Assembly: GCA_900549355.1 (NCBI GenBank)
Contig: UROA01000045.1
Location: forward strand, 1-13,461
Direction of reading: 5' to 3'
DNA: 13,461 nucleotides
DNA from: an uncultured Collinsella sp.
GTDB taxonomy: Bacteria > Actinomycetota > Coriobacteriia > Coriobacteriales > Coriobacteriaceae
The notes beneath the pieces were generated by a model that was not told where the DNA came from, did not search any database, and saw only the letters and a program-made list of their open reading frames with translations. The position numbers were made by a program, and so were the translations under genes. Of the stretch, positions 1 to 6,727 are shown one piece after another. Within the stretch, counting starts at the first letter, position 1. Every line of letters starts with the position of its first letter.

Positions 1-131
1 CTGCTAGGCGGGCACTTTTACCGGGCGGCTAACCCACACAAACCCCCGAAGAGCCATATTTATGTCACCAGCCATTCCGCTTATCAAAATGCCCATCGCA
101 GATTCATAGCTAGGAAGGAGCCTCGATAAAC

Positions 132-1145
132 ATGAATGACGAGATGAAGGAGCCCGACGAGGAAAAGGCGCTCAGCGAGTCCGACGAGCGGAAGCCAGAT
201 TTCAAAGCCGAGCAGTTTTCTGATGGTGCTAGCGACACCCCCTCCTCTGAAATTCCGCCATCAAACGAAGATGACGGCGCACGCAAAAATGAAGAAAACG
301 ACTCACTTCTAACGCGGGCCATTCATAAATTAGGCAATAAAAAACGAGCGGCAATCGCAACTGCCGTGGCAGTTGTCATCATCTTCAGTTTGCCCATGCT
401 GTTTCCTCAATTGTTTTGTAGCCACAAACTATGGGCCAATGCAACCTGTACAAGCCCTCGCACATGTAAAAGTTGCGGCAAAACCGAGGGAGAACCTCTC
501 GGGCACGAATGGGAAGAAGCAACTTGTACGACACCGAAGACCTGTCAGCGTTGCGGCGAAACGAAAGGGGAGCCACTCGGACACCAACCGGGCTCGTGGA
601 CCAAAGAAGTCGACTACGTAGATGCCACTTCGAAGGAAATACGAGAATGCGAAAAATGCGGAGAGGTCGTTGACACCCGCAACGAGAAGGAAATCACATC
701 TTTTCTTGGCAACGGAAAGTTTTCAATTTCCCCAAAAGGCTTTATTGATCGACTTAACGAGGAATTCTCCGATATCCCCAATTGCAGCAGCATGAATGCG
801 GATTACGAACTAGACGATAGCGGCATGGGACTCGAACTTCAGATCAAAAACGGTTCAAAGATTGCCGGTATTGGAGGCTTCTTTTCGGACTCGAGTAACC
901 CGGTGCTACTCAGCTATCTTGGATCCGAAAACTGCTTCAAAAACATAGTCATGTACTTCGAAAACTCCGACTATGCCGCGGCAACAGCATTGGCAACTAT
1001 ACAAGCAATCGATCCAACACTTTCGTTTTCAGACGCCAAGGAAGTTGGTGCTGCCTGCGTAGATACGCCAACTGTCAAAAATGGAATTACGTACGCAATC
1101 GTAGCTTCGAATGGAGAGTACTGGCTAAGCGCTCGAATTGAATAA
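132..1145 (+). CDS. Membrane-anchored protein with extracytoplasmic Cys-rich repeats, function unknown
   Basis: The 337-residue product starts at an ATG preceded by a strong GGAAGGAG Shine-Dalgarno about 12 bases upstream. Residues 1-70 are acidic and low-complexity, rich in Glu, Asp and Ser. One hydrophobic segment follows at about 73-95, with basic residues just before it, so the N-terminus should be cytoplasmic and the rest outside. Two near-identical units follow at about 98-125 and 125-151, each with the pattern H-x-W-x2-ATCT-x-P-x-TC-x2-CG-x-T-x-GEPLGH. A further CxxC pair lies at 173/176. The cysteines (106, 112, 115; 132, 138, 141) resemble a treble-clef or zinc-ribbon-like surface repeat seen in many gut Firmicutes and Actinobacteria. 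The C-terminal 150 residues are not recognised. It is the only plus-strand gene here and converges on the toxin-antitoxin-like pair, sharing a terminator with it. Metal binding is inference. Confidence 0.8.
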   Translation: MNDEMKEPDEEKALSESDERKPDFKAEQFSDGASDTPSSEIPPSNEDDGARKNEENDSLLTRAIHKLGNKKRAAIATAVAVVIIFSLPMLFPQLFCSHKLWANATCTSPRTCKSCGKTEGEPLGHEWEEATCTTPKTCQRCGETKGEPLGHQPGSWTKEVDYVDATSKEIRECEKCGEVVDTRNEKEITSFLGNGKFSISPKGFIDRLNEEFSDIPNCSSMNADYELDDSGMGLELQIKNGSKIAGIGGFFSDSSNPVLLSYLGSENCFKNIVMYFENSDYAAATALATIQAIDPTLSFSDAKEVGAACVDTPTVKNGITYAIVASNGEYWLSARIE

Positions 1146-1227
1146 TTTTCTTTGATTACTAAATTCAGACGCCTCTTACTCGCGACATATTAAAACTCAA
1201 CCCCTGGCAGCATCGTCAATCGAAAAT

Positions 1228-1263
1228 TGCCCCGCCGAGCACTTTAGCTTGGCGGGGCATTTC
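1228..1263. terminator. Bidirectional intrinsic terminator
   Basis: A 13-bp stem (1228-1240 with 1247-1259, one G-T pair, GC-rich outer half TGCCCCGCC) closes a 6-base loop, ACTTTA. It is followed by TTTC on the plus strand and preceded by AAAA, which reads TTTT on the minus strand. It sits between convergent genes and can end both. Confidence 0.85.
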
Positions 1264-1382
1264 AATATGAAAGCGGATTTAAATATCAACAAGGCCTGCA
1301 CGCTCCAACGAGACAGCCGGCTTCGCTGCTCAAATTGCCCTTGGTGAACCACAAGTTGAGCAATCAGTGGCCAGAATCCCCT

Positions 1383-2081
1383 TTAGGCTGCGCTGGTTTC
1401 TTTGTATTCGAAGACTGGTTCTAGGAGATCTTCGATGTTGCAGTGGAGGGCTTTTGCTATGGCTCTTACGCTTGTTACCGAAGCTTCATTGATGTTTCTC
1501 TGGCGCTGCTCGTACATTTGGATTGAGCGGAGTGACACACCCGATTCGTATGCTAGGTCTTGTTGGGTTTTCTTAAGCTTCTTTCTTGCTAACGCAAGTT
1601 TGGTTTGCCTGGACGCTTTTTTCGCCATATCGCAGACGAGGCGAGCCACGCGTTCCTCCGAGGCTTCGTGCCAGGGATAGTACAGACTGCGCAGTGCGTC
1701 AAACGGAACGACATGCAGCAGGTCTTCGAAAGACTCTCCTAGGCGCCACTGAAGGTATGCCAATATCCAGCCTGTCCAATATTCCGGTGTCTTTTCGAAT
1801 CGGTAGGTTCGATTTGGCATCGGCTTTGATTGGTAGCCCGACCTTTCGGCGATAAGCGCGAATAGCTCAACGCCCGATTTTCCCGATACGACCCATGCGT
1901 TGCCACGCTCAAACTCACGGGCTACGCCGCACAGGCAAAAGAGCTCAGCGACCTCGGACCCTTCCGCTCCATAGTCGTTCACGGCATAGTCAAAGCAGTC
2001 GCCGAGGTTGCTCATTGCATCCTCAAGGTAATAGATGGGATATGTTCTACTCGGTCCACAATTCGTCAACTCTTGGATCAT
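1383..2081 (-). CDS. XRE-family HTH protein, probable antitoxin/autorepressor of the DUF3990 pair
   Basis: The 232-residue product has a C-terminal helix-turn-helix of the Xre/Cro type at about 160-222 (TQQDLA, then SGVSLRSIQMYEQ, ending IEDLLEP). The N-terminal 150 residues form a separate domain with the conserved-looking patterns AMSNLGDCFDYAV, VSGKSG and EYWTGWILAYLQW. I have seen these in HTH proteins encoded beside DUF3990 genes in gut bacteria, and the first part is loosely like DUF3791, but I have no confident name. The ATG at 2081 is preceded by GGGAGGG nine bases away and lies inside the last 35 bases of the upstream DUF3990 gene, so translation is probably coupled. An internal ATG at codon 23 with GAGG upstream is a possible alternative start. 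The likely role is to neutralise the upstream enzyme through the N-terminal domain and to repress the operon by binding the palindromes at 2750-2794. The antitoxin role is inference; the HTH is clear. Confidence 0.8.
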   Translation of the reverse strand: MIQELTNCGPSRTYPIYYLEDAMSNLGDCFDYAVNDYGAEGSEVAELFCLCGVAREFERGNAWVVSGKSGVELFALIAERSGYQSKPMPNRTYRFEKTPEYWTGWILAYLQWRLGESFEDLLHVVPFDALRSLYYPWHEASEERVARLVCDMAKKASRQTKLALARKKLKKTQQDLAYESGVSLRSIQMYEQRQRNINEASVTSVRAIAKALHCNIEDLLEPVFEYKETSAA

Positions 2082-2730
2082 CTAAATCAACCCTCCCTGT
2101 CATTAAATCCCTAATGTAGACACCCTCAGAGTCGAATCCATTCACAGTTTCCAGGTACTTGCGCCGCGCGTTCTGCTCTCGCTTAAAGCGCTTGGGATAA
2201 TACTCAGATCCCAACGCCTGCCTCCATTCGCGGAATCTGATTGCTGAAAACGCACGCTCACTCATAAGAGCGTATTGGATGCCCAAATCGCCCAAACGCA
2301 TAATGAGTTGCAGTTGCCTAAGCGAGATCATGCCGTTAACGAACTGTCTTGCAAACGAAAAGTAGGAATCGTCGGCGCGATAACCTCGAATTACGTCATA
2401 GGGAGAAATATCAATCAGGCAGTTATCCAGCAGATAGCGAAGTCCTTCGCGCGCCAGCGGTGTCGAAACATTGAACTCCCTATTGTTAGCCAAAATCGCA
2501 AGCCAATTGAGGATTGAAAACTCCCCAGACTCCAAATCCAAGACCGAAAGGCCATCTAAATCAAGCTCATATCGATTGGCAACGCCATCAGACTCGGTCC
2601 GGCATGCCCATTCCATCGCCATTTCCTCATGTGGCGTGCAATAAAACCCGCGCCCATAGTCATTGAATTGTCTGCATTTATCCAACGACGGATGCTCGAC
2701 AACAACCTCCGACCCGTGCCAAAGCTCCAT
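2047..2730 (-). CDS. DUF3990 family protein, putative ADP-ribosyltransferase-fold toxin
   Basis: I take the ATG at 2730 as the start (227 residues, beginning MELWHGSEVV), because a perfect GGAGG lies five bases upstream. An in-frame TTG four codons earlier has no ribosome site. The protein shows H5-G6 in an LWHGS context, then DYGRGFYCT with Tyr30, then RADDSYF at 118-124, and IQYALMSERA with Gln152. This order (HG, GxGFY, late Q/E) is the DUF3990 layout and resembles the H-Y-E/Q pattern of ADP-ribosyltransferases of the PARP/DarT kind. No signal peptide or membrane segment is visible, so it should act in the cytoplasm. It is the first gene of a two-gene unit whose second gene, an HTH protein, overlaps its 3' end. 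Toxicity, NAD use and target are inference; a non-toxic regulatory transferase is the alternative. Confidence 0.8.
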   Translation of the reverse strand: MELWHGSEVVVEHPSLDKCRQFNDYGRGFYCTPHEEMAMEWACRTESDGVANRYELDLDGLSVLDLESGEFSILNWLAILANNREFNVSTPLAREGLRYLLDNCLIDISPYDVIRGYRADDSYFSFARQFVNGMISLRQLQLIMRLGDLGIQYALMSERAFSAIRFREWRQALGSEYYPKRFKREQNARRKYLETVNGFDSEGVYIRDLMTGRVDLDDPRVDELWTE

Positions 2731-2748
2731 ATCGACCTCCAAACAAAA

Positions 2749-2795
2749 ATATCACCCCAGTGATAGTGTAGCAATAACTATCACTGGGGTGATAT
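2749..2795. promoter_or_regulatory. Double palindromic operator in a perfect 19-bp-arm inverted repeat, also terminator-like
   Basis: The arms 2749-2767 (ATATCACCCCAGTGATAGT) and 2777-2795 are perfect reverse complements separated by nine bases. Each arm is itself a palindrome, TATCAC-N4-GTGATA (2750-2765 and 2779-2794), with centres 29 bp apart, as expected for two dimer sites. The repeat lies directly upstream of the DUF3990 start, where an autoregulating HTH antitoxin would bind. On the minus strand the stem is followed by TTTTTGTTT and begins about 36 bases after the engB stop, so in an engB transcript it would form a strong intrinsic terminator. Confidence 0.75.
2765..2773 (-). promoter_or_regulatory. 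Candidate extended -10 promoter of the DUF3990-HTH unit
   Basis: On the minus strand the spacer between the two palindromes reads TGCTACACT, a TGn plus TAnAnT extended -10. A start near 2758 would leave a leader of about 28 bases containing the GGAGG, and repressor on either palindrome would block it. An alternative pair, TTGCTA (2769-2774) and TATTTT (2746-2751) with a 17-base spacer, would start inside the ribosome site and is less likely. Confidence 0.35.
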
Positions 2796-2831
2796 AGATA
2801 GATGCAAACTATTGCCTGCCAAGAGCCCTTA

Positions 2832-3422
2832 TTAGAGGCAAGCCTCGGCGATGCGCTTTTTGAGTTCGTCGATGCCGGTGCCAGTCTGAGAGCTTGTGAT
2901 GATCACGTTCTCGGCCGGGACGTTGAGCTGCTTTTTGATGGCTGCTGCCTGGCGGGCCTGCTGGGTGCGGCTGAGCTTGTCAGCCTTGGTGAGGCAGACG
3001 ATAAAGTTGAACTCGTTGCCCTGCAGGTAGTCGATCATGTCATGGTCGAGCTTACTCGGGTCGTGACGAATATCCACCAGCGACACGACCAGGTTAAAGC
3101 TGCGCTCCGAGTCGAAGAAGTCGCCGATAAGTTCTGCCCAGCGGTCACGCTCGGCCTTGGAACGGCGGGCGAAACCGTAGCCCGGCAGGTCGACGAAGTG
3201 CACGTCGTCAGCCTCAAAGAAGTTGATGTTGCTCGTCTTGCCCGGCGTGCTCGAAACCTTGACGAGGTTCTTGCGGCCAAAAAGCTTGTTCATGATCGAC
3301 GACTTGCCCACGTTGGAGCGGCCGACGAAGCTCACCTCGGGGCAGGTGGACTCGGGAATCTGCGAAACCTTGCCATAGCTGGCAACGAACTTAGCAAGCT
3401 GGTAGTTAATGGAATCGGCCAT
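2832..3422 (-). CDS. engB: Ribosome biogenesis GTP-binding protein EngB/YsxC/YihA
   Basis: EngB is a cytoplasmic GTPase needed for late assembly of the large ribosomal subunit. All G motifs are present in the 196-residue product: G1 GRSNVGKSS (34-42), G2 STPGKTSNINFFE (T59/T63 region), G3 DLPGYG (78-83), G4 TKAD (145-148) and G5 SSQTGTG (from 177). The length is normal for the family. I chose the ATG at 3422 because AAGGAG lies five bases upstream; a GTG two codons earlier would abut that site. It follows the nucleosidase gene by 39 bases and is probably the last gene of the serine hydrolase-mtn-engB unit, ended by the inverted repeat at 2749-2795. Confidence 0.96.
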   Translation of the reverse strand: MADSINYQLAKFVASYGKVSQIPESTCPEVSFVGRSNVGKSSIMNKLFGRKNLVKVSSTPGKTSNINFFEADDVHFVDLPGYGFARRSKAERDRWAELIGDFFDSERSFNLVVSLVDIRHDPSKLDHDMIDYLQGNEFNFIVCLTKADKLSRTQQARQAAAIKKQLNVPAENVIITSSQTGTGIDELKKRIAEACL

Positions 3423-3461
3423 GGACACTCCTTGGTCGTAGGTTCTTACAAAAAAAGCGCG

Positions 3462-4202
3462 CTAATAGATAGCAGCGATACGGCGAACGATATCGAGCGT
3501 AATGCCACTCGCGGTGCGGGCATACTCGAACAGGTCGAACTCGCGGTCGCAAATCGCATCGTACGCCTCGTCACAATTATCGCTGATAGCGCGCAGCACC
3601 AGGCAATCGACACCATTCTTGGCCGCGATGTGCGCAATTGCCGCGCCCTCCATCTCGACGCAATCGGCATGCGTGGCCTCAATCGCAGCGTTACGCATGG
3701 CGTCACCCGTAACAAAGCGGTCACCCGTGGCGATAGTGCCACACAGGAACTGCTTGGGGTCCTTCTTCGCAGAAGTCTCATCCGCCGAGGCATCCACAAA
3801 TCCATGCTCGGCAAGCACGGCGGCGGCAACATCAGCCAACGCCGGCGTCGAGACAAACTCCTCGAGCCCCGGCGCGGACTCGGCGATGAGTGCCGTATCG
3901 GTATCCAGATAGCGCAGGCACTTGCCTATAACCACGTCGTTAATATGCAGTTTAGGGTTTAGGCCTCCCGCGATACCCGAAAACACAACGGCCTGCGGGG
4001 CGTATTTGCTGATGAGATGCTGCGTTGCGGCAGCGGCGTTCACGGTACCCATGCCAGCGGTCGTGGCGACCACCGTCAGACCGTCAAGCTCGCCGCTCAC
4101 AACGGTCAAGCCCGCCTCCTGCGCCTCATGTGCGCCACTCAGCTCTTCTTTAATCTGCGCAACCTCTTTTTCGAGTGCGCCTATGATCGCGATGGTTGCC
4201 AT
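3462..4202 (-). CDS. mtnN: 5'-methylthioadenosine/S-adenosylhomocysteine nucleosidase
   Basis: This enzyme hydrolyses MTA and SAH (and 5'-deoxyadenosine) to adenine and the thioribose or ribosyl product, clearing inhibitory by-products of methylation, polyamine synthesis and radical-SAM chemistry. The product (246 residues from the ATG at 4202) starts MATIAIIGALEKEV, where E13 matches the family acid. It has SGIAGGL (75-81), GDRFVTGD, VEMEGAAIAHIA with the ribose-binding M174-E175, and RAISD with catalytic Asp198. It is slightly longer than the E. coli enzyme, with an extra segment near 134-151 (VDASADETSAKKDPK). GGGGGA before the ATG decides the start; an in-frame TTG at 4214 would destroy that spacing. 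It sits between the serine hydrolase (79-base gap) and engB (39-base gap). Confidence 0.95.
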   Translation of the reverse strand: MATIAIIGALEKEVAQIKEELSGAHEAQEAGLTVVSGELDGLTVVATTAGMGTVNAAAATQHLISKYAPQAVVFSGIAGGLNPKLHINDVVIGKCLRYLDTDTALIAESAPGLEEFVSTPALADVAAAVLAEHGFVDASADETSAKKDPKQFLCGTIATGDRFVTGDAMRNAAIEATHADCVEMEGAAIAHIAAKNGVDCLVLRAISDNCDEAYDAICDREFDLFEYARTASGITLDIVRRIAAIY

Positions 4203-4281
4203 GCCATCCCCCAAATCCGTGCAAATTGCTTATCCACGGTATGGTACCAGCATTTTGGCTCTTTCACTTTTTACGAAGTCG

Positions 4282-5400
4282 CTAGGCCAACGAGGACCGC
4301 ACATCATAGAGCGCCTTTGCAATCGCGGCCACCAGCTCACTCGAGCGATCGCTCCATGGCATCGATGTCATGATGCTCATGACATAGGTACGACCATCGA
4401 TGTCGATAAGGCCCGCATCGCATGTCGAATAGCAACCATCCTCACTAATCCAGCCTGCCTTGTTGCGCACCAAAACCTGCTCGTCGGCAATCCCATCACG
4501 GATAAATGAGCGCGATGTTGATGACAGCAGTTCAGATAACCACTGGGAGGCCTCACTGCCACAGCTCAAATACTCGCTCATCTCGCGCCACAACTTGGCC
4601 GAGGTGCGCGGGCAATAAGTGGGAAAATCACTCATTGGATCGAGTGCAGTATCGTAATCGATGCCAAGACCGACAATCCAATCCTCGTAACCGACACGGT
4701 CAAACGCCGCGCGTAACGCGATAAACGAGTCGTTATCCGAATTAACGACCGCGGCCTCGATTAGGTCGCGCACCGTCTGCCAGCCCATGTTGTAGCCACC
4801 ATAGGTGCCAAGGGAATCATCGAGTGAGACCTGACCCGTCTCGACCAGGGATTCGCAGATGTACAACGCATAGAGTGCCTTGTAGCTACTCGCGCCGTAA
4901 ACCTCGACATCGGCGTTATACGTCACGCCCTTGCCGCTCGACAAATCGTAAAACACCACGCCCACATCGCCCAATTCCTGGGCCTGATCAAGGGCATCTT
5001 GGAGCGCGGCGAGGCTCCCATCCTCCAGGGCGGGGATCTGGTCATCAACCAGTGAGAAGGTCTGCACGGTATCGCCTGAGGGAATATCGTTAAAGTCCGC
5101 CTTCGAAAGCCTCGTCTTAAGGCTCGCTGTCGACAGGGTTTGACTTGCGGTGGCTTTAGATTCAGAGACCTTTTTGTTTTGCGTCTGTACCGTTGACGCA
5201 TCTGAGTGTGCCATTCGCTCCGACGCGTAGGTTTTGGCGGTAATTCCGAGGATAATAACCGCCAACGTTAGCATCCCAACGGCGGCAATCTTCGTCACGC
5301 GGATGTGAACGTCAGCGAGGCCACGCGAAGGCGTGCCCTTCGTCTCATATCTGCTGCCATGCTGCGGCACATACTCGTCCCGCGATGCGTTGTTTCGCAC
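4282..5400 (-). CDS. Membrane-anchored serine hydrolase, class A beta-lactamase-like fold
   Basis: The 372-residue product begins at GTG with CAGGAG five bases upstream. Residues 1-36 should be cytoplasmic, 37-56 form one membrane anchor or uncleaved signal, and 60-115 are a Ser/Thr/Lys-rich linker. The rest is a beta-lactamase/transpeptidase-type domain: SSYK (171-174, S-x-x-K nucleophile motif), SDN (221-223) and KAG (314-316, in place of KTG). No ExxLN motif of true class A beta-lactamases is seen at the expected distance after SDN (around residue 257), so deacylation of beta-lactams is doubtful. A cell-wall peptidase or PBP-like role outside the membrane is more likely (inference). It is the first gene of the unit with mtnN and engB and has a plausible promoter upstream. 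Family assignment is firm, substrate unknown. Confidence 0.85.
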   Translation of the reverse strand: MRNNASRDEYVPQHGSRYETKGTPSRGLADVHIRVTKIAAVGMLTLAVIILGITAKTYASERMAHSDASTVQTQNKKVSESKATASQTLSTASLKTRLSKADFNDIPSGDTVQTFSLVDDQIPALEDGSLAALQDALDQAQELGDVGVVFYDLSSGKGVTYNADVEVYGASSYKALYALYICESLVETGQVSLDDSLGTYGGYNMGWQTVRDLIEAAVVNSDNDSFIALRAAFDRVGYEDWIVGLGIDYDTALDPMSDFPTYCPRTSAKLWREMSEYLSCGSEASQWLSELLSSTSRSFIRDGIADEQVLVRNKAGWISEDGCYSTCDAGLIDIDGRTYVMSIMTSMPWSDRSSELVAAIAKALYDVRSSLA

Positions 5401-5437
5401 GTGGTCTCCTGACTGCTACCGTTTATATACGAGCAGC

Positions 5438-5465
5438 ATAATACCGAGCAGGCATTTCTTTCCAA
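5438..5465 (-). promoter_or_regulatory. Candidate sigma-70-type promoter of the serine hydrolase unit
   Basis: On the minus strand, TTGGAA (5460-5465) and TATTAT (5438-5443) are separated by 16 bases. The hexamers match the consensus at 4/6 and 5/6 positions. They lie about 38 bases upstream of the GTG start, leaving room for a short leader with the Shine-Dalgarno. Confidence 0.5.
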
Positions 5466-5558
5466 AGATATTCAGCGGCGTTTAAGGTGTCTTTAAAGAA
5501 ACCACAAGCGTTTCTATGCAAATTCACCGGTTATGTTGCGCATCTCTACCCAAAACGC

Positions 5559-5625
5559 AGTTGCGGTGAAATAGTTCCTGTTTGGGCGGCATAAGCCGAA
5601 AAACAAGAACTATTCCACCGCAACT
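5559..5625. repeat. Long inverted repeat with 25-base arms (possible MITE/REP or terminator)
   Basis: The arms 5559-5583 and 5601-5625 are reverse complements at 23 of 25 positions. The 17-base centre can itself form CGGC-ATAA-GCCG (5587-5598), so the whole 67 bases folds as one long hairpin. It lies in a gap of more than 300 bases between the pflA stop and the serine hydrolase promoter. There is no clean T run after either arm, so I favour a mobile or repetitive extragenic palindrome over a simple terminator. Whether it recurs in the genome cannot be seen here. Confidence 0.7.
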
Positions 5626-5656
5626 TGACGGGGCTCTTTGGCAATCAGTTTGGTGT

Positions 5657-5699
5657 CCAGGGGCACTCATTTAAGTCTGTCCCCAATGAGTGCCCTTGG
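5657..5699. repeat. REP-like extragenic palindrome (GGGCACTCATT / AATGAGTGCCC)
   Basis: The 15-base arms 5657-5671 and 5685-5699 differ from perfect complementarity at one position. The loop carries GTCTGTCCCC, which reads GGGGACAGAC on the other strand. The layout resembles small palindromes scattered between genes in Coriobacteriia, often linked with RAYT/IS200-type transposases (recollection, not checked). It starts 18 bases past the pflA stop and could also act as that gene's RNA 3' end. Confidence 0.6.
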
Positions 5700-5716
5700 G
5701 AAGCGAAAATGGCTCG

Positions 5717-6535
5717 CTAGCCGATGGCGTTTTTGAGCTCCGCACGGCGCTTTTTCATGCCGGTCATAACGGCATTGCGCAGCTCGGGCATGCGCGCGGT
5801 ATCCATCTGGGGCACGCCCTCGAGCTTATAGGGAATCCCCAACTGCTCATATTTGACGACACCCATGGTGTGATACGGCAGCATTTCCAGGCCCACCACG
5901 TTGTGCCATGGAGCGATCAGGCGACCGAGTGTCTCACACTCCTCCACCGTGTCGGTAATGCCCGGCACCACCACGTGACGGATAACGACCTTGATCTTGC
6001 GACGGGCAAGCTCATCGCCAAACGCCAGGATGCGCGCAGGATCGCATCCGGTCAACTTCTTGTGCTCAACCGGATTGGCATGCTTAATGTCGAGCAGCAC
6101 CATATCGGTCTCGTTGAGCACAGCATCGAACTTCTCCGGATGCTTGGGATCAAACGCATAGCCACAGCTGTCTAGGCAGGTGTGCACGCGTCCGTCGGGG
6201 TTGTTGTGCATCATGCGGAACAGGTCGGCTAAAAACGCGGGCTGCAGGAGCGGTTCACCGCCCGAAACGGTAATGCCGCCGCTACGGTAGAACTCATGGT
6301 TGCTCTGGAACTCGTCCATCAGATGCTCGACGGTCACCATCGTGCCGCCGTTAACCGACCAAGTATCGGGATTGTGGCAATATGCACAGCGCATGGGACA
6401 GCCTTGGACAAACACTACGAAGCGAATGCCGGGGCCATCGACCGTTCCCATCGTCTCGATCGAATGCACGCGACCCAGGGCATATGCAGAGTCCTCGGGA
6501 TGAGCGTCCACACCCTCAAGCGTCATCTCAGCCAT
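5717..6535 (-). CDS. pflA: Pyruvate formate-lyase activating enzyme (radical SAM glycyl-radical activase)
   Basis: This enzyme uses a [4Fe-4S] cluster and S-adenosylmethionine to install the glycyl radical on pyruvate formate-lyase, allowing anaerobic conversion of pyruvate to acetyl-CoA and formate. The 272-residue product carries the CxxxCxxC cluster motif (C46, C50, C53 in GCPMRCAYCHNPDTW), preceded by MGTVDGPGIRFVVFVQG, then SGGEP (91-95) for SAM contact, and LLDIKH and MLPYH further on. It lacks the extra ferredoxin-like cluster insert of activases for other glycyl-radical enzymes, which favours the PFL type. The N-terminus is about 15-20 residues longer than short homologues. AAGGTAG five bases before the ATG is a modest ribosome site; the ATG at codon 4 is an alternative. 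No pflB lies in the window: the neighbours are degV and non-coding DNA. The product clears 5'-deoxyadenosine, which the nearby nucleosidase can also degrade. Confidence 0.93.
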   Translation of the reverse strand: MAEMTLEGVDAHPEDSAYALGRVHSIETMGTVDGPGIRFVVFVQGCPMRCAYCHNPDTWSVNGGTMVTVEHLMDEFQSNHEFYRSGGITVSGGEPLLQPAFLADLFRMMHNNPDGRVHTCLDSCGYAFDPKHPEKFDAVLNETDMVLLDIKHANPVEHKKLTGCDPARILAFGDELARRKIKVVIRHVVVPGITDTVEECETLGRLIAPWHNVVGLEMLPYHTMGVVKYEQLGIPYKLEGVPQMDTARMPELRNAVMTGMKKRRAELKNAIG

Positions 6536-6727
6536 TCCCGCTACCTTGCCTCTCTTTGGTTTTCGCCAATTAAAACGCCAGAGCCATTTTAGCCCATACG
6601 CTTGCGTTTAAACGTCTCGGGCCAGAATGGCACGCTTCAATCTGCCCCCTACCGCCATGGCAGGGACTTATATCGATCGTATGGCTGCTGAGCACTCGCG
6701 AAAGTGAGAAATGCTCGTCTGCAGCCT

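Noticed and set aside
1264..1382. Small gene or RNA between the terminator and the HTH gene stop
   Set aside because: No ribosome site with a plausible frame and no convincing fold; I see nothing supportable here.
2802..3962. Long plus-strand open frame opposite engB and mtnN
   Set aside because: It is antisense to two genes with full catalytic motifs, has no ribosome site and no recognisable protein pattern.
6685..6724. Imperfect hairpin between degV and pflA (CTGC/GCAG, GAGCA/TGCTC)
   Set aside because: No T run on either side and two competing folds; too weak to call a terminator.
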